This document shows positions 23,669-35,902 of a DNA stretch of 64,000 bases, piece after piece (positions within the stretch are counted from its first letter, which is position 1; every line of letters begins with the position of its first letter). The notes under the pieces are model-generated. The model was given only the letters and a program-made list of their open reading frames with translations. It had not been told where the DNA came from and searched no databases. The stretch lies in NCBI RefSeq assembly GCF_025698545.1, contig NC_068577.1, positions 1,116,001 through 1,180,000 on the forward strand, in the 5' to 3' direction. The DNA comes from Gossypium raimondii (Eukaryota > Streptophyta > Magnoliopsida > Malvales > Malvaceae). The position numbers and the translations under genes are program-made.

Positions 23669-26600
23669 ATCATAAATTATCAAGTTTTGAAATGGTGCTT
23701 CATTTGTCCCAAATAAGACCACATTCCGAGAAACAGGATTAAGCAAGTTTCTAAATATGGTCATTGGTTTGTCTCTAATCTAATCACATTTACCATAGGC
23801 ATGGTGGTTGAAAACTTGGAAAAACAGTAGGCTATGCTCCAAAGTCCAAAAAGCAGCTTGATGCATGGAAAGATGGTAATGTTTTGGAAGCTGGAAATTA
23901 AATTGACAGGCACCCAAATTAAGCAAATGGGAGCTTAGCTGGATACTCTTAAAATTTCAATGATTTATATACTTCATATGGAAATCAAATCAGTGATATC
24001 TTCCCTGTAATGAATCATGCTTATATAATATGGAATCAATTGTGTTCTTGAGCTGGCAAATGGCTTTTTTTGGCTAATAAGTTAAAGTTTCATTGGTACC
24101 CAAAAGTACTAAAACTAGTCACCCAGACTGCATCCCATCTATTGTATGAGTAGTCAATTGATGAAAAATTGTCATAGATATAAAGAGTTCAACCACTCAA
24201 TGGACATCACCATCTCTTCATATATTAAGAAAAGTGTTGGCAGAAAACTATTAAACCATCTTTCCACAAAGAGGACTCAATTTGAATCATTTTCTTTTTA
24301 TTTATGTACCAAAAAAGTAATCTATTTTATTTTGCAAATAAGTGAGAATAAGAGAAACATTACAAATGTTAGTAACTCAAATCTAATATCAATTGAAGGA
24401 AATCTATGTTTTTCAGGTATTTGGACCAAGTTTGAATGTTGGAGTCGACATTTTTGGGAAGACTTTATCTGGATACCACTTCTGGCCCGAACATAATTAA
24501 ACTCAGACCCTAAAATAGATGAAGGCACCTATGGTTATATAAAAAAAGTTTATGTAAAAACCAAATAAAACCTTTTTTTATACAACTGAGTCATTGGCAT
24601 GATTGGCAAAACCAAATGAAACTTTGGTAACAATGATAAAATTGAAAGTTTAAAATTTATAATGTTTAAGTCTTCACCATCTCTTAGTTTTTATTGATTT
24701 TATACAAAAATATAAAAAATCCTTATAATAATATAATTTTGTAAAAAGCATGAAATTTAATTAGAAATTCTAAGTATATTAATATCTATACTTGCATTAA
24801 GGCCATCATTGATTGGTTTCATGAGTCAATCAAGCACCAACTCGATTAAAATTTACTAAAATATCTCATTATGTATAAAATTAGTTACATTACTATGAAG
24901 GTGTTTTTGTCGTTTTACAATTTATAAATCAATAAAACTCAATCATAATAAAATTTGAACCCATGGCACAATGAAATTTAAACATTTAACTTTACCATTT
25001 GAATCAAAACATCATTTGTTTTTTCGACAATCTTGAATTTTATAATGTAGATAAGTCTCCTCATACGTGAGTTTTATTAATTCTTTATAAAATATAAAGA
25101 AAACAAAAAAAATTCTCATAATAATATAATTTTGTGCAGATTAAATCTTAGCTTAGTTGGCATCGTTCATGCTGCAACAACTAGAAGGGCGTAAGTTTAA
25201 ACGCGTTGATGTGTGTTTTATCTTCTAATTTAAGAGTTTGAGAAAATAATATAATTATGTAAAAAGCATAAATTTTAATTAGAGATTTTTAGCATTGTTT
25301 TCTGAATTAGACCAAACTGGCTTGTCAGACTAGTTGGATCGAGGATCAGTTAAGATATTGGTTAGATTGACGATTGAACCAATTTTCTAATTTTTTAATA
25401 ATTTATTCAATTGAACTGGATAAATCAATCGGATTAAAAACCAATGATCTAACTCATTCGATTATTGATCTGATTCTGAAAACCGTACTTTTTTAAATCC
25501 TTCATTATTGATATATTATAAACAAACCCTTGATAAATTTTCCTCCTTTTGGCAATGACCCACTTATCTCCATTTCAACTATCTATATTTTTTTAACCAC
25601 TCAACACCAAAATAGGAAAAGAAATGGACAAATTATTGAATCAACTTAAGCTTCTTAAAGACATCGGAGGCCATAATTTTCCCCCTTAAAGGGCAAAACA
25701 AACTAGGGTTAATGGCTTTTCGAGTTGGCTTTGAGCCCTGTGAGTCTTTCATGGTTTCATTTGGTATTTAAAAACTAGGGTTTCCATGGCCATTTTCATG
25801 CACCCGCACCAACTTAACTTTGATGATATAATATTTCATCAATCTGTACTGTCAAATCGTGCCACCTATATCGAACCACTTCATTTCCACCGTCCTGTTT
25901 GACGCAAGCCCTTTCTAAAATGTCACCTTCGGTACTTGGGAAAGACAAAGCAAAGCAAAAAAAAAGAACCGAAAGGCAAATGGCAAATGACTCAAAACTC
26001 AAACCTAAATTTTCTGTCGTCTTCTAAAGGAACAATTTTTTATATATAGTTAATATATTACTTGGTATCTATATTTGGTTTGAATGTTCAATTGATATAT
26101 TTGAGTTTTTTTTTTTATACAAGTATTTAAGTTTGACTTCAGTGTTTATTTTAGGGGCGAAGCCAAAATATTTTTCTTAAGGAGGCGGAATTAAGTTGTA
26201 TATTTTATAAAAGCTAAAATCCAATTTCAAATTTTCAGTAGCTTATTTTTTATGATTCTTAAAGGACTAAATAAAAAATTTATCATTTTTTTAAAAGCCA
26301 AAGTGTGATTTTACCATTTACTAATTTAAAATCTTATAAATTTTAAAGTCCAAAAATGAAAACTTCCGACGCCGCCCCAACAACTTGGTACCTAAGTTTT
26401 TCTTTTGTCCCAATTAAATACCTACGTTTTTTTTTATTACTAGAGTGCACATGTCAAATATTTATTGACCACACGATGTTGTTTAGATTGGGTACCAAAT
26501 TGAACATTGAAACTAAATTTAGGTACCAAATTAAGACAAAAAAACTTCACGTGCCAAATTGAGTATTGAAACTAAATATAGGTACCGAATGATATATTAA

Positions 26601-27219
26601 CCTATATAAATATATTATTTAGGTAATCATAAAATTATTCTACTTAGGCCATTGAGGAATAGAGATGTTCATAGGCCGAACCGGACCTAACCAAGGCTCA
26701 GTTCTAAAAGAATTTTTAAGCTCAAGCTCGTTTTTAGGTCAACTCATCGAAAAAACTAGTTTCACTATTCAAAAAGTATTATAAAATATTAAAAAATTTT
26801 AATTTTAATTGATATCTTACTTATTTTAAATTTAAAACACTTTTTTATTGGTTAATTTAAATTCGAACTGAATCCAACACAAAAAAATGCAAAAATTCTT
26901 ATCAAGCGCGAACTACCCGACGGAGAGTTTCTATTGAGGAAGCAAAACATGATTATACATCACAATTAATGGGACCTCGTGACATGCTGTGTTAATAACA
27001 AATGCGTACTTCTCACTTTTGTACTTAGAACTACACTTTGATGCATGTTAACAAATGCGTTATTTGCTGAACAAAATAAAGATACAAAACCTATATAAGT
27101 CTCTACAATATGTAATAATCAGTTTAACATATCTTTAAACGGTTCTTCCAATCGATAGTTCACGGTTCATCCGAATCCAGGTTCAAAGCAGACAACATTT
27201 CTCTGGTGTTTAAATCACA
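23669..27219. other. Long AT-rich intergenic stretch with decayed repeats
   Basis: No supported gene. About 25070-25400 is homologous to 28960-29260 and 32390-32690. About 26090-26610 carries TIR-element-like sequence ('ggtaccaaattaagac' style, repeated within the stretch). About 26940-27215, the 5' flank of the first Agenet copy (with 'cctatataagtctct'), is related to 29460-29620 and 32880-33030. Confidence 0.45.
25130..25260 (+). mobile_element. SINE-like repeat, copy 1
   Basis: 'ttagcttagttggcatcgtt' (A-box-like) followed by 'taagtttaaacgcgttgatg' (B-box-like) then 'ttatcttctaatttaagagt'. Copies at about 29020-29145 and 32445-32565. The tRNA-type promoter reading is inference. Confidence 0.45.
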
Positions 27220-27549
27220 ATGGTGGTGTTTTTCCAAGGAGATGAAGTCAAAGTATGCAGCAAGGAAGAAGGGTTCTTCGGTTCTTACTACGAACCTAAG
27301 ATCATATCCCCGTTGAATAACAATACTCTTTATAGAATGAAGTACAAGAACATAATTGAAGAAGAAGATCAGACTTGGCCTCTGGTTGAGATAGTTTCAA
27401 CCGACGAGGTCCGACCAATGCCACCTCCAGCAACAATCACAACAGCTACTCAGGTATTCCATTATTTGGAGAGGATGGATGCTTTTGACAACGATGGTTG
27501 GTGGGTGGGGATGATTTTTTTTATTATTGTAGAAAAAAGTCTTGAATAA
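27220..27549 (+). pseudogene. Agenet-domain gene copy 1, 3'-truncated
   Basis: The open frame starts MVVFFQGDEVKVCSKEEGF and covers the first Agenet (Tudor-like) domain and the start of the second, to DNDGWWVG. From there it departs from the full-length 144-aa paralogues at 34205 and 39506 into unrelated sequence and stops after 109 aa. The second domain is therefore lost. The break point is the same as in copy 2, so truncation came before that duplication. Upstream flank differs from the other copies. It may be transcribed but is unlikely to make a normal protein. Confidence 0.8.
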
Positions 27550-27672
27550 TCATAAACCTAGAGTTAAGGATAAATAAACAGATTAAAACATACATAAAAA
27601 CACACACCAAAAATGTTATTTCATTCAAAATTGAGAATACATCATCCCATTTTTATTTTCATATAATTAAAA

Positions 27673-27985
27673 TCAACAAGCACAATGGCAAACATTATTA
27701 TTTTTGCAAAGAGCATCCCTACAAAACTGTTGTGTTGTACAGAATTTAAAGCAGCTGCCATCAGGAGCTGCATCGTCTTTCCCATGCTCACATGGACCCC
27801 GATGATAATCAGTGCAACATCCATCACCAACTACACCCATATTCTCTGTAATTTCAAATGCAATAAAATTAAAAATGCACTAAAACAAGTAATTTAATAT
27901 TTTTATACATAAAATAACATTACATACCTATAGATAAGACGAGGACGAGAATCAGAATGAACGATAAAATCTTCATTTTTGCCAT
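27673..27985 (-). CDS. Defensin-like cysteine-rich secreted peptide, copy 1 (2 exons)
   Basis: Reads as a 76-aa small secreted cysteine-rich peptide of defensin-like (DEFL/LCR) type. Exon 1 27928-27985 encodes a signal peptide (MAKMK then a hydrophobic run ending LVLSI); donor ATAG|GTATGT; exon 2 27673-27845 after acceptor TTACAG encodes the mature peptide. Gene structure (signal peptide on exon 1, Cys-rich exon 2) is the plant DEFL norm. Ten cysteines, spaced C-C-x7-C-x12-C-x3-C-x5-C-x4-C-x5-C-x-C-x-C, including the CxxxC and CxC expected of the alpha-beta scaffold. The Agenet copy converges on it, about 120 bp away. Role could be antimicrobial or reproductive signalling; not determinable here. 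Plain ORF finding shows only a shadow frame. Confidence 0.8.
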
Positions 27986-28410
27986 TTCTTTTTTCTTTCA
28001 AGGTGATCAAATTTTCTTTATTGAAAAACCCATCTCGAATATGTAATTTATAGTGTTTAATTTTAATACGTTTCCTTAAATAAAAATGCAAAATCATAGC
28101 CATAACTACATGCAAATAAATTTCTTAAACGGAAATTTGGCATTTACTTTCAACTTTTATGATCCTCTCGCATGGAAAATATATATTAATTGATATTTTT
28201 GTTAATTTCTATATTTAAGGATGAATTTTCAATTTTATATTCTAAAAAGTTACTATTAAATATGTTTAAATAAATAAAATTATAGTATTTAAATATTATA
28301 TAATTGCATTTATTAAATTGATTTAAATCTTTAAATTAATTAATAATTACACATCACATATTTTTATACCGAGACATGCTTAATTTTTGACTTTTTTGAT
28401 TTTTTATTTA

Positions 28411-28526
28411 GGGTGGGGTTTGAATGGTGATTGGGTGCGGTGTGATGCATTATAGTATCTAATCTCACCGCCACTGTTGTTTTTACACTAACTGCAAATA
28501 AACGCACCGTCCATCCGAACTCACCC
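28411..28526. mobile_element. PIF/Harbinger-type (Tourist-like) MITE, 116 bp, with TTA target duplication
   Basis: Starts GGGTGGGGTTTGAATGG and ends, inverted, as GGGTGAGTTCGGATGG; flanked by TTA on both sides (28408-28410, 28527-28529). The paralogous stretch at 40105-40210 has the same flanks with a single TTA and no insert (40134-40136), so the element boundaries are proved by an empty site within the window. No coding capacity. Confidence 0.88.
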
Positions 28527-29019
28527 TTAATGAGTTATGAAAAACATTATTATTTATTTTGGATAATTGAACCATATGATATTATTATATTAGATGACAT
28601 GCCATCTGATTACATGTACTCAAGGGTCGGGTTTATCCGTATTTAGGTTTGAATTGGTATATTCTAATATATTTTGGTTACATTTTATTAGTTTATTTAC
28701 ATTCGTTAGTTATTTACTGATTGTAAATTTTAATTTGTATAGTTGTGACTTGTATTTTTGGACAAACAGACGGCGACGTCACGATGGGGAGGATCACGAT
28801 CAACTTAAAATATTCTATATTAGATTATGATAATACATCCAAGATGTAGGTGAAAAAAAATATTTATTAAAAGTTCACGTAAAAATCAAATAAACTTTGA
28901 TAAGAATGGTAAATTTGAGGGTTTAAAATTTATAATGAGTTAAGTCTCCTCATACGTGAGTTTTTATTAATTCTACATAAAAATATGAAGAAAACAAAAA
29001 AAAAATCTCATAATAATAT

Positions 29020-29145
29020 AATTTTTTGCAAATTGAATCTTAGCATAATTGGCATAATTCATGTTGCAACAACTAGAAAGACATATAAGTTCAAACATGT
29101 TGATGTGTGCTTTATCTTCTGATTTAAAAGTTTGAGAAAATAATA
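29020..29145 (+). mobile_element. SINE-like repeat, copy 2
   Basis: 'cttagcataattggcataat' and 'agttcaaacatgttgatgtg' boxes as in the copy at 25130-25260; in the duplicated flank. Confidence 0.4.
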
Positions 29146-30195
29146 TAATTTTGAAAAAAGCATAAAATTTAGTTAGAGATTTTTAGTATTGTTTTTTGAA
29201 TCAGACAGACCAAACTGGATGTTCAGACTAGTTGGACCGGGAGCCAGTCAAGGTATTGGTTCAAAATTTATTTTCCTACATTTACGGGGTCTGGACTAGA
29301 AAGAATATTCACTATCTTAGCACATTTTACAATAAGTATTTCCAAGCTCTAACACTCACCAGTTTAGACTTCTCACATTTGTACTTAAAATTTAAACATC
29401 TATCCTCTGTAAGTTTTCCCTTGAAATCGTAGGACTCTAACTAGGTTACACACTTGATTATTACGCTTCCATGCACTAAAAAATATGTTCCTCGCTGAAC
29501 AAAATAAAGTTCTCTCAACCAGTAGAAATTTTATATAGTCTCCACAATATATAAAAACTAGTTTAACATTTTTTAAACTTTTCATCCAATCGACAATTCA
29601 TGGTTCAAAGGCAGTTAATTCGATTCCCAATATAGATGGTTTCTTTCTCTTATTCTGGATTGGTGTATCGATGATTCTTGATCCAAACAATCTAACCATT
29701 TAATGTGGTTCCAAAAATATTGTTCAAAAGTAATATAATAAAATATTTAATTGGGTTATTAAATATATTAAATCAATTCTTAAATTGTGTAACAATCTCT
29801 TTTAAAAAATCATTTAAAAAATATTAAAGAAATTACTTTCTAAATTTATTAAATGAATCATTTATAGATTTAAACTAGTTTTTTACAAATGAGAAGCACA
29901 AATAATTTTTGAGATTAGACAAAAATATCAGTCTAAAAATGGGTTTGGATAAAAATAAGGTCCATTTTTTAAATGGGTTGGAAAATGGGTTGGGCTTTGG
30001 GTAAAGTTTTTTGCCCGTGCTTGGCCCAACCCAAATTTTCCTAATTTTTTTCGTTGTTGTTTGATGTCGTTTTGCTATTATATTGTTACTATTTTGTTAT
30101 TATTATTTGTATAGTGTCTTGTTTTATTATTACTTTTGCTATTATTTTAGAGGCATTTGATATATTATATATTTTTTAATTTATTTTAATATTAA

Positions 30196-30717
<522 letters not shown>

Positions 30718-31197
30718 CGAATTGAGTTCGAGTTTAGCATTTTTTATTTGGGTTAGGCTTGAACAAAATTTTAGACCTATTTTTTGAGTTGAACTATAGA
30801 CTTGAACTTAGAAAAATAGTCTAAAATTTTGCATTGACCAGATCCAAACTAGACTTGACCCATAATCAGGTCTAATGCATATTAACAATATGGATATTTT
30901 TTGTTAATTAACATAGTACCAAACAGTTTAATTATAACATATAAAAAACTACAATTAATTATTTATAAAGATAATATACAATTATAAATCTAAATGTTTA
31001 ATAAAAACAAAAGGTAGATTATTATTAAAAAAATTAAATAAGTCCTTTTAAAATATAAGAGAAAAATACTATTAAAATATAAAACAAAATTTTAAAATTA
31101 ATATTATATTATTTTAGATTACTTAATTAAAATTAATTTTGTTTAATACAAAATATCATGTAATTCGAAGAAATAACTTAAGGCGGCATAAACCTTC

Positions 31198-31204
31198 TAT
31201 AAAA
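31198..31204 (+). promoter_or_regulatory. TATA box upstream of Agenet copy 2
   Basis: TATAAAA in a ~145-bp upstream block (from 'aaattaattttgtttaata' to the ATG) shared with the copies at 34205, 36229 and 39506; about 75 bp before the ATG. Confidence 0.6.
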
Positions 31205-31273
31205 CAACACTCGATTACTAGTTTTTTCTGCACAAACTTCTCCATTAATTCAACACTATTTCTCTCTCTCGTA

Positions 31274-31574
31274 TGGGGATGTTTTTCAAAGGAGATAAAG
31301 TCGGAAGTATGCAGCAAGGAAGAAGGGTTCTTGGGTTCTTACTACTCTTTATAGAATGAAGTACAAGAACATAATTGAAGAAGAAGATCAGACTTGGCCT
31401 CTGGTTGAGATAGTCTCAACCGACGAGGTCCGACCAATGCCACCTCCAGCAACAATCACAAGAGCTACTCAGGTATTCCATTATTTGGAGAGGATGGATG
31501 CTTTTGACAACGATGGTTGGTGGGTGGGGATGATTTTTTTTATTATTGTAGAAAAAAGTCTTGAATTATCATAA
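31274..31574 (+). pseudogene. Agenet-domain gene copy 2, broken
   Basis: Starts ATGGGGATGTTTTTCAAAGG as in the intact copies, but has an extra G shortly after the start (frameshift in 'gataaagtcgg'), an internal deletion of roughly 40 bp after the GSYY codons, and the same 3' truncation after GWWVG as copy 1. The promoter block is intact. Not able to encode the two-domain protein. Confidence 0.85.
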
Positions 31575-31691
31575 ACCTAGAGTTAAGGATAAATAAACAG
31601 ATTAAAAGATGCATAAAAACACACACCAAAAATGTTATTTCATTCAAAATTGAGAATACATCATCCCATTTTTATTTTCATATAATTAAAA

Positions 31692-32006
31692 TCAACAAGC
31701 ACAATGGCACACATTATTATTTTTGCAAAGAGCATCCCTACAAAACTGTTGTGTTGTACAGAATTTAAAGCAGCTGCCATCAGGAGCTGCATCGTCTTTC
31801 CCATGCTCACATGGACCCCGATGATAATCAGTGCAACATCCATCACCAACTACACCCATATTCTCTGTAATTTCAAATGCAGTAAAATTAAAAATGCACT
31901 AAAACAAGTAATATTTAATACTTTCATACATAAAATAACATTACATACCTATAGATAAGACGAGGACGAGAATAAGAATGAACGATAAAATCTTCATTTT
32001 TGCCAT
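31692..32006 (-). CDS. Defensin-like cysteine-rich secreted peptide, copy 2 (2 exons)
   Basis: Duplicate of the gene at 27673-27985, 4.02 kb away. Exon 1 31949-32006, exon 2 31692-31864, same splice sites, same 76-aa product. Two coding differences were found by eye, both silent (a Leu codon in the signal peptide, a Val codon before the CHCAC end), while intron and flanks show more differences. Secreted, ten cysteines, same spacing. Convergent with the broken Agenet copy 2. With no amino-acid change the peptide may be under constraint, or the duplication may simply be young. Confidence 0.8.
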
Positions 32007-32169
32007 TTCTTTTTTCTTTCAAGGTGATCAAATTTTCTTTATTGAAAAACCCATCTCGAATATGTAATTTATAGTGTTTAATTTTAATACGTTTCCTTAA
32101 ATAAAATGCAAAATCATAGCCATAACTACATGCAAATAAATTTCTTAAACGGAAATTTGGCATTTACTT

Positions 32170-33620
32170 TCCAACTTTTATGATCCTCTCGCATGGAAAA
32201 TATATATTAATTGATATTTTTGTTAATTTCTATATTTAAGGATGAATTTTCAATTTTATATTCTAAAAAGTTACTATTAAATATGTTTAAATAAATAAAA
32301 TTATAGTATTTAAATATTATATAATTGCATTTATTAAATTGATTTAAATCTTTAAATTAATTAATAATTACACATCACAAATTTTTATTAATTCTACATA
32401 AAAATATGAAGAAACAAAAAAAAATTTCTCATAATAATATAATTTTGTGCAAATTGAATCTTAGCATAATTGGCATCGTTCATGTTGCAACAACTAGAAA
32501 GACATAAGTTCAAACACGTTGATGTGTGCTTTATCTTATGATTTAAAAGTTTGAGAAAATAATATAATTTTGTAAAAAGCATAAAATTTAGTTAGAGATT
32601 TTTAGTATTGTTTTCTAAATCAGACAGACCAAACTGGTTGTTCAGACTAGTTGGACCGGGAACCAGTTAAGGTATTGGTTCAAAATTTATTTTCCTACAT
32701 TTACGGGGCCTGGACTAGAAAGAATATTCACTATCTTAGCACATTTTACAATAAGTATTTTCAAGCTCTAACACTCACCAGTTTAGACTTCTCACATTTG
32801 TACTTAAAGATTTAAACATCTACCCTCTCTAAGTTTTCCCTTGAAATCGCAGGACTCTAATTAGGTTACACAATTGATTATTACGCTTCCATGCACTAAA
32901 AAATACATTCCTCGCTGAATAAAATAAAGTTCTCTCAACCAGTAGAAAACCTATATAAGTCTCCACAATATATAAAAACTAGTTTAATCTTTTTTTTTAA
33001 CTTTTCATCCAATCGACAATTTATGGTTCAAAGGCAGTTTAATTTGATTCCCAATATAGACGGTTTCTTTCTCTTATTCTGGATCGGTGTATCGATAGTT
33101 CTTGATCTAAAGAACCTGATCCCATTTAATGTGGTTCCAAAAATATTGTTCAAAAGTAATATAATAAAATATTTAATTGGGTTATTAAATATATTAAATC
33201 AATTCGTAAATTGTGTAACAATCTTTTTAAAAAAATCATTTAAAAAACATTAAAGAAATTACTTTCTAAATTTATTAAATGAATCATATATAGATTTAAA
33301 CCAGTTTTTTACAAGTGAGAAGCATAAAAATTTTTTGAGTTTGGACAAAAATATAGGTCTAAAAATAGGTTTGGATAAAAATAAGGTCCATTTTTTAAAT
33401 GAGTTGGGCTTTGGGTAAAGTTTTTTACCCGTGCTTGGCCCGACCCAAATTTTCCTAATTTTTTTCTCTGTGGTTTAATATCATTTTATTATTATGTTGT
33501 TACTATTTTGTTATTATTATTTATATACTATCTTGTTTTATTATTACTTTTGCTACTATTTCAGAGGCATTTGATATATTATATTTTTAATTTATTTTTT
33601 TATTAAAAATTAATACGGGC
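32170..33620. repeat. Tandem-duplicated flank, copy 2
   Basis: Partner of about 28120-30204. Lacks the roughly 580 bp (including the MITE) present at 28380-28960, and lacks the plastid insertion. No gene recognised. Confidence 0.7.
32445..32565 (+). mobile_element. SINE-like repeat, copy 3
   Basis: Same boxes as the copy near 29020-29145; carried by the duplicated flank and so not an independent insertion. Confidence 0.4.
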
Positions 33621-33790
33621 GGGCCGAACTGAGATCGAGTTTAGCATTTTTGATTTTGGTTAGACTTGGGCAAAATTTTAGACCTATTTTTTGAGTTGAG
33701 CTAGACTTGAACCTAGAAAAAGAGTCTAAAATTTTGTATTAATGACCCTATCCAAACCCGACTTGACTCATGATTAGATCTAATGCATAT
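33350..33790. mobile_element. Dispersed non-coding repeat, uninterrupted copy
   Basis: Partner of 29930-30890 without plastid DNA: 'gtttggataaaaataaggtcc' through 'gggcgggccgaactgagatcg' to 'ttttgagttgagctagactt'. Gives the pre-insertion state of the plastid junction. Confidence 0.55.
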
Positions 33791-34133
33791 TCACAATATG
33801 AATGTTTTTTTTATTAATTAACATAGTACCAAACATAACATATAAAAATCTACAATTAATTATTTATAAAGATAATATACAATTATAAACATACATGTAT
33901 CTAAATATTTAATAAAAAACAAAAGGTAGATTATTATTTTAAAAATTAAATAAGTCGTTTTAAAATATAAGAGAAAAATACTATTAAAATATAAAACAAA
34001 ATTTTTAAAATTAATACTATATTAAAATTTTTAATAATATTATATTATTTTAGATTACTTAATTAAAATTAATTTTGTTTAATACAAAATATCATGTAAT
34101 TCGAAGAAATAACTTAAGGCGGCATAAACCCTC

Positions 34134-34140
34134 TATAAAA
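34134..34140 (+). promoter_or_regulatory. TATA box of intact Agenet copy 3
   Basis: TATAAAA in 'accctctataaaacaacact', 71 bp before the ATG, followed by a CT-rich leader ('ctatttctctctctcgt') ending at the start codon. The block is nearly the same before copies 2 and 5. Confidence 0.65.
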
Positions 34141-34204
34141 CAACACTCGATTACTTGTTTTTTCTGCACAAACTTCTCCATTCAACACTATTTCTCTCTC
34201 TCGT

Positions 34205-34639
34205 ATGGCGATGTTTTTCAAAGGAGATAAAGTCGAAGTATGCAGCAAGGAAGAAGGGTTCTTGGGTTCTTACTACCAAGCTAAGATATTATCCCCGTTG
34301 AACGACAATACTCTTTATAGAGTGCAGTACAAGAACCTGGTTGAAGAAGAAGATCAGACTCGGCCTCTGGTTGAGATAGTTTCAGCCGACGAGGTCCGAC
34401 CAGTGCCACCTCCAGTAACCTTCACAAAAGCTACTCAGGTTTTCCATTATCTGGACTCGGTGGATGCTTTCGACAACGATGGTTGGTGGGTGGGGAAGAT
34501 CACTGGGAGACAGGGATCTAAATATTGGGTTTATTTTGAAACTACCAGAGACGAGATTGCTTACCCCGTTTCTCGATTGAGACATCATCTTGAATGGCGC
34601 GATGGCCACTGGATTCTTGCCAACAACACCTTCTTCTGA
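34205..34639 (+). CDS. Two-domain Agenet (Tudor-like) protein, copy 3, intact
   Basis: Single-exon 144-aa protein with two plant Agenet domains: residues about 4-66 (FKGDKVEVCSKEEGFLGSYY...VEIVSADEVRP) and about 75-137 (VDAFDNDGWWVGKITGR...YWVYFETTRDEIAYP..RLRHHLEWRDGHW). Agenet pairs belong to the Tudor royal superfamily, and the closest named group is the DUF724/Agenet proteins; family members bind methylated histone tails or act in transport of RNA and protein. No other domain is attached, so it could be a small reader or a truncated relative. It differs from copy 5 by one residue by eye (Asp versus Asn in LSPLN-D-N). ATG choice is supported by the TATA and leader. Confidence 0.85.
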   Translation: MAMFFKGDKVEVCSKEEGFLGSYYQAKILSPLNDNTLYRVQYKNLVEEEDQTRPLVEIVSADEVRPVPPPVTFTKATQVFHYLDSVDAFDNDGWWVGKITGRQGSKYWVYFETTRDEIAYPVSRLRHHLEWRDGHWILANNTFF

Positions 34640-34835
34640 TATTCATCGCTGTTTCTTCATGGATTCTGTTTTTCTTTTAGTGTCTATTTGATGTAAGGAC
34701 CTGTTCTCAATTTCCTCTATGAATTAACTCTTGCTTCGGCACCAAGCAATCAGCAACTTAATTAAGGAGAAAAGCTGATGTACTGTTTCAACTTAATTTT
34801 CATTAATACCAATTTTATTTTACTTATAATTAAAA

Positions 34836-34975
34836 TCAACAAGCACAATGGCACACATTATTATTTTTGCGAAGAGCATCCCTACAAAACTGTGGTGTTG
34901 TACAGAAATATTTAAAGCAGCTGCCATCAGGGGCTTCATCGTCTTTCCCATGCTCACATGCACCACGGATGAGGA
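34836..34975 (-). pseudogene. Defensin-like peptide exon remnant, copy 3
   Basis: The last ~45 codons of the defensin-like second exon are recognisable (CEHGKDDEAPDGS, FCRDAL, NNNVCHCAC-stop), but the upstream part of the exon and the signal-peptide exon are replaced by the end of an RBR ligase gene, and one cysteine is lost (Arg in DALRK). It cannot make the peptide. It lies convergent to the intact Agenet copy 3. Confidence 0.8.
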
Positions 34976-35902
34976 TGATTGTTTAATTTTCCTCCATAAT
35001 TGTAACAGAAGCGTTCTCCACACCTATAAAATCATTCCAAAAAAAAAAAAAAGAATCATAAAGCAGTTTTCTATGTAAAAATCAAAGCCAATTGAATGCG
35101 ATATTAGAGGCATGAACTGACCGGCATTTAACATGATGGCAACCAAATGATTTTCCAACCAACATCTTGCAATTAGGGCATTGCCTCCACTTCTTCCTCG
35201 TAGCCAAATTAACAAACATAGCATCTGAGCCAAGGGTTTTAAGTTTCTGAAACTTGTTGCAATCCACACCTGAATGCCAAGCTACATTGCACTGCACGCA
35301 AAACACCCTCTTGCACAATGGACATCGGGATCTCTGAATGCTCTTTTCCCCATCATTCACCAACAGTGCCGAGCAATCTTGATAAGGACAGTAGAATTTT
35401 TCAGAGGCAAGCAAAGCAGATTCACAAAGGGCTTTCCCCCACCTGTTAAACAAATCCCTTGGCAGTATCTCACTGCAAAAATCAGGGTCCAACACCCCAT
35501 CACAATCTGTTACTGGACATTGGATTCACTCACGTTATCATCAAGCTTGGATTGAATGTACTTCACTGCGCATTAAATGCGGTAAAAATGGGAACAACCT
35601 TTAATGTTGAAAGAGATATCCAGTGGCTTTGCCTCAACATAGATTTCACACACATAAGCTGGGATACTGCCATTGTTGCTATGTTGATGAGTTTCAGAAT
35701 CAAAACTCAAGAAATGATTATCTTCTTTTCCATTCATGACTGAGTTTCCTTCAACCTCCACTTGCTTTCTGCATATAACATTGTTGAGAAACTTGCTCAA
35801 TTTGTAGCGAATCTTGCTCAATTTCTTATTACACGAATCGGATGAGAGATACCCATTGAGACTGGTTTTCTCAGCTGAATCAAGGAGAGAACGCAGACTC
35901 AA
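34954..35902 (-). pseudogene. RBR (RING-IBR-RING) E3 ubiquitin ligase-like gene, broken and 5'-truncated
   Basis: Minus-strand frames encode an RSL1/ARI-like RBR ligase: N-terminal linker, CEIYVEAKP...FNIKGCSHFY (RING1 start), YIQSKLDDN, then DCDGVLDPDFCSEILP, YCPYQDCSALLVND, CPLCKRVFCVQCNVAWHSGVDC (IBR), WRQCPNCKMLVGKSFGCHHVKCR (RING2 start) and, after a GT-AG intron (35024-35121), CGERFCYNYGG...NHPHPW and a stop. Damage: RING1 has lost cysteines and carries an in-frame stop after HFYRI, a frameshift follows DDNVSES, one RING2-region Cys is Tyr, and there is no ATG (a stop lies just upstream of the first codons). The retained intron shows it arose by DNA duplication, not retroposition. No catalytic activity expected. 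Confidence 0.85.

Noticed and set aside
25814-26002. 62-aa minus-strand ORF with a signal-peptide-like start (MSFESFAICLSVLFFCFALS)
   Set aside because: No cysteine pattern or family match recognised, no splice or promoter support, and hydrophobic runs of this kind arise by chance in T-rich antisense DNA.
27642-27830. 62-aa minus-strand ORF (MVMDVALIIIGV...) and its copies
   Set aside because: Wrong frame of the defensin-like second exon; the correct frame gives the ten-cysteine peptide with a proper splice acceptor.
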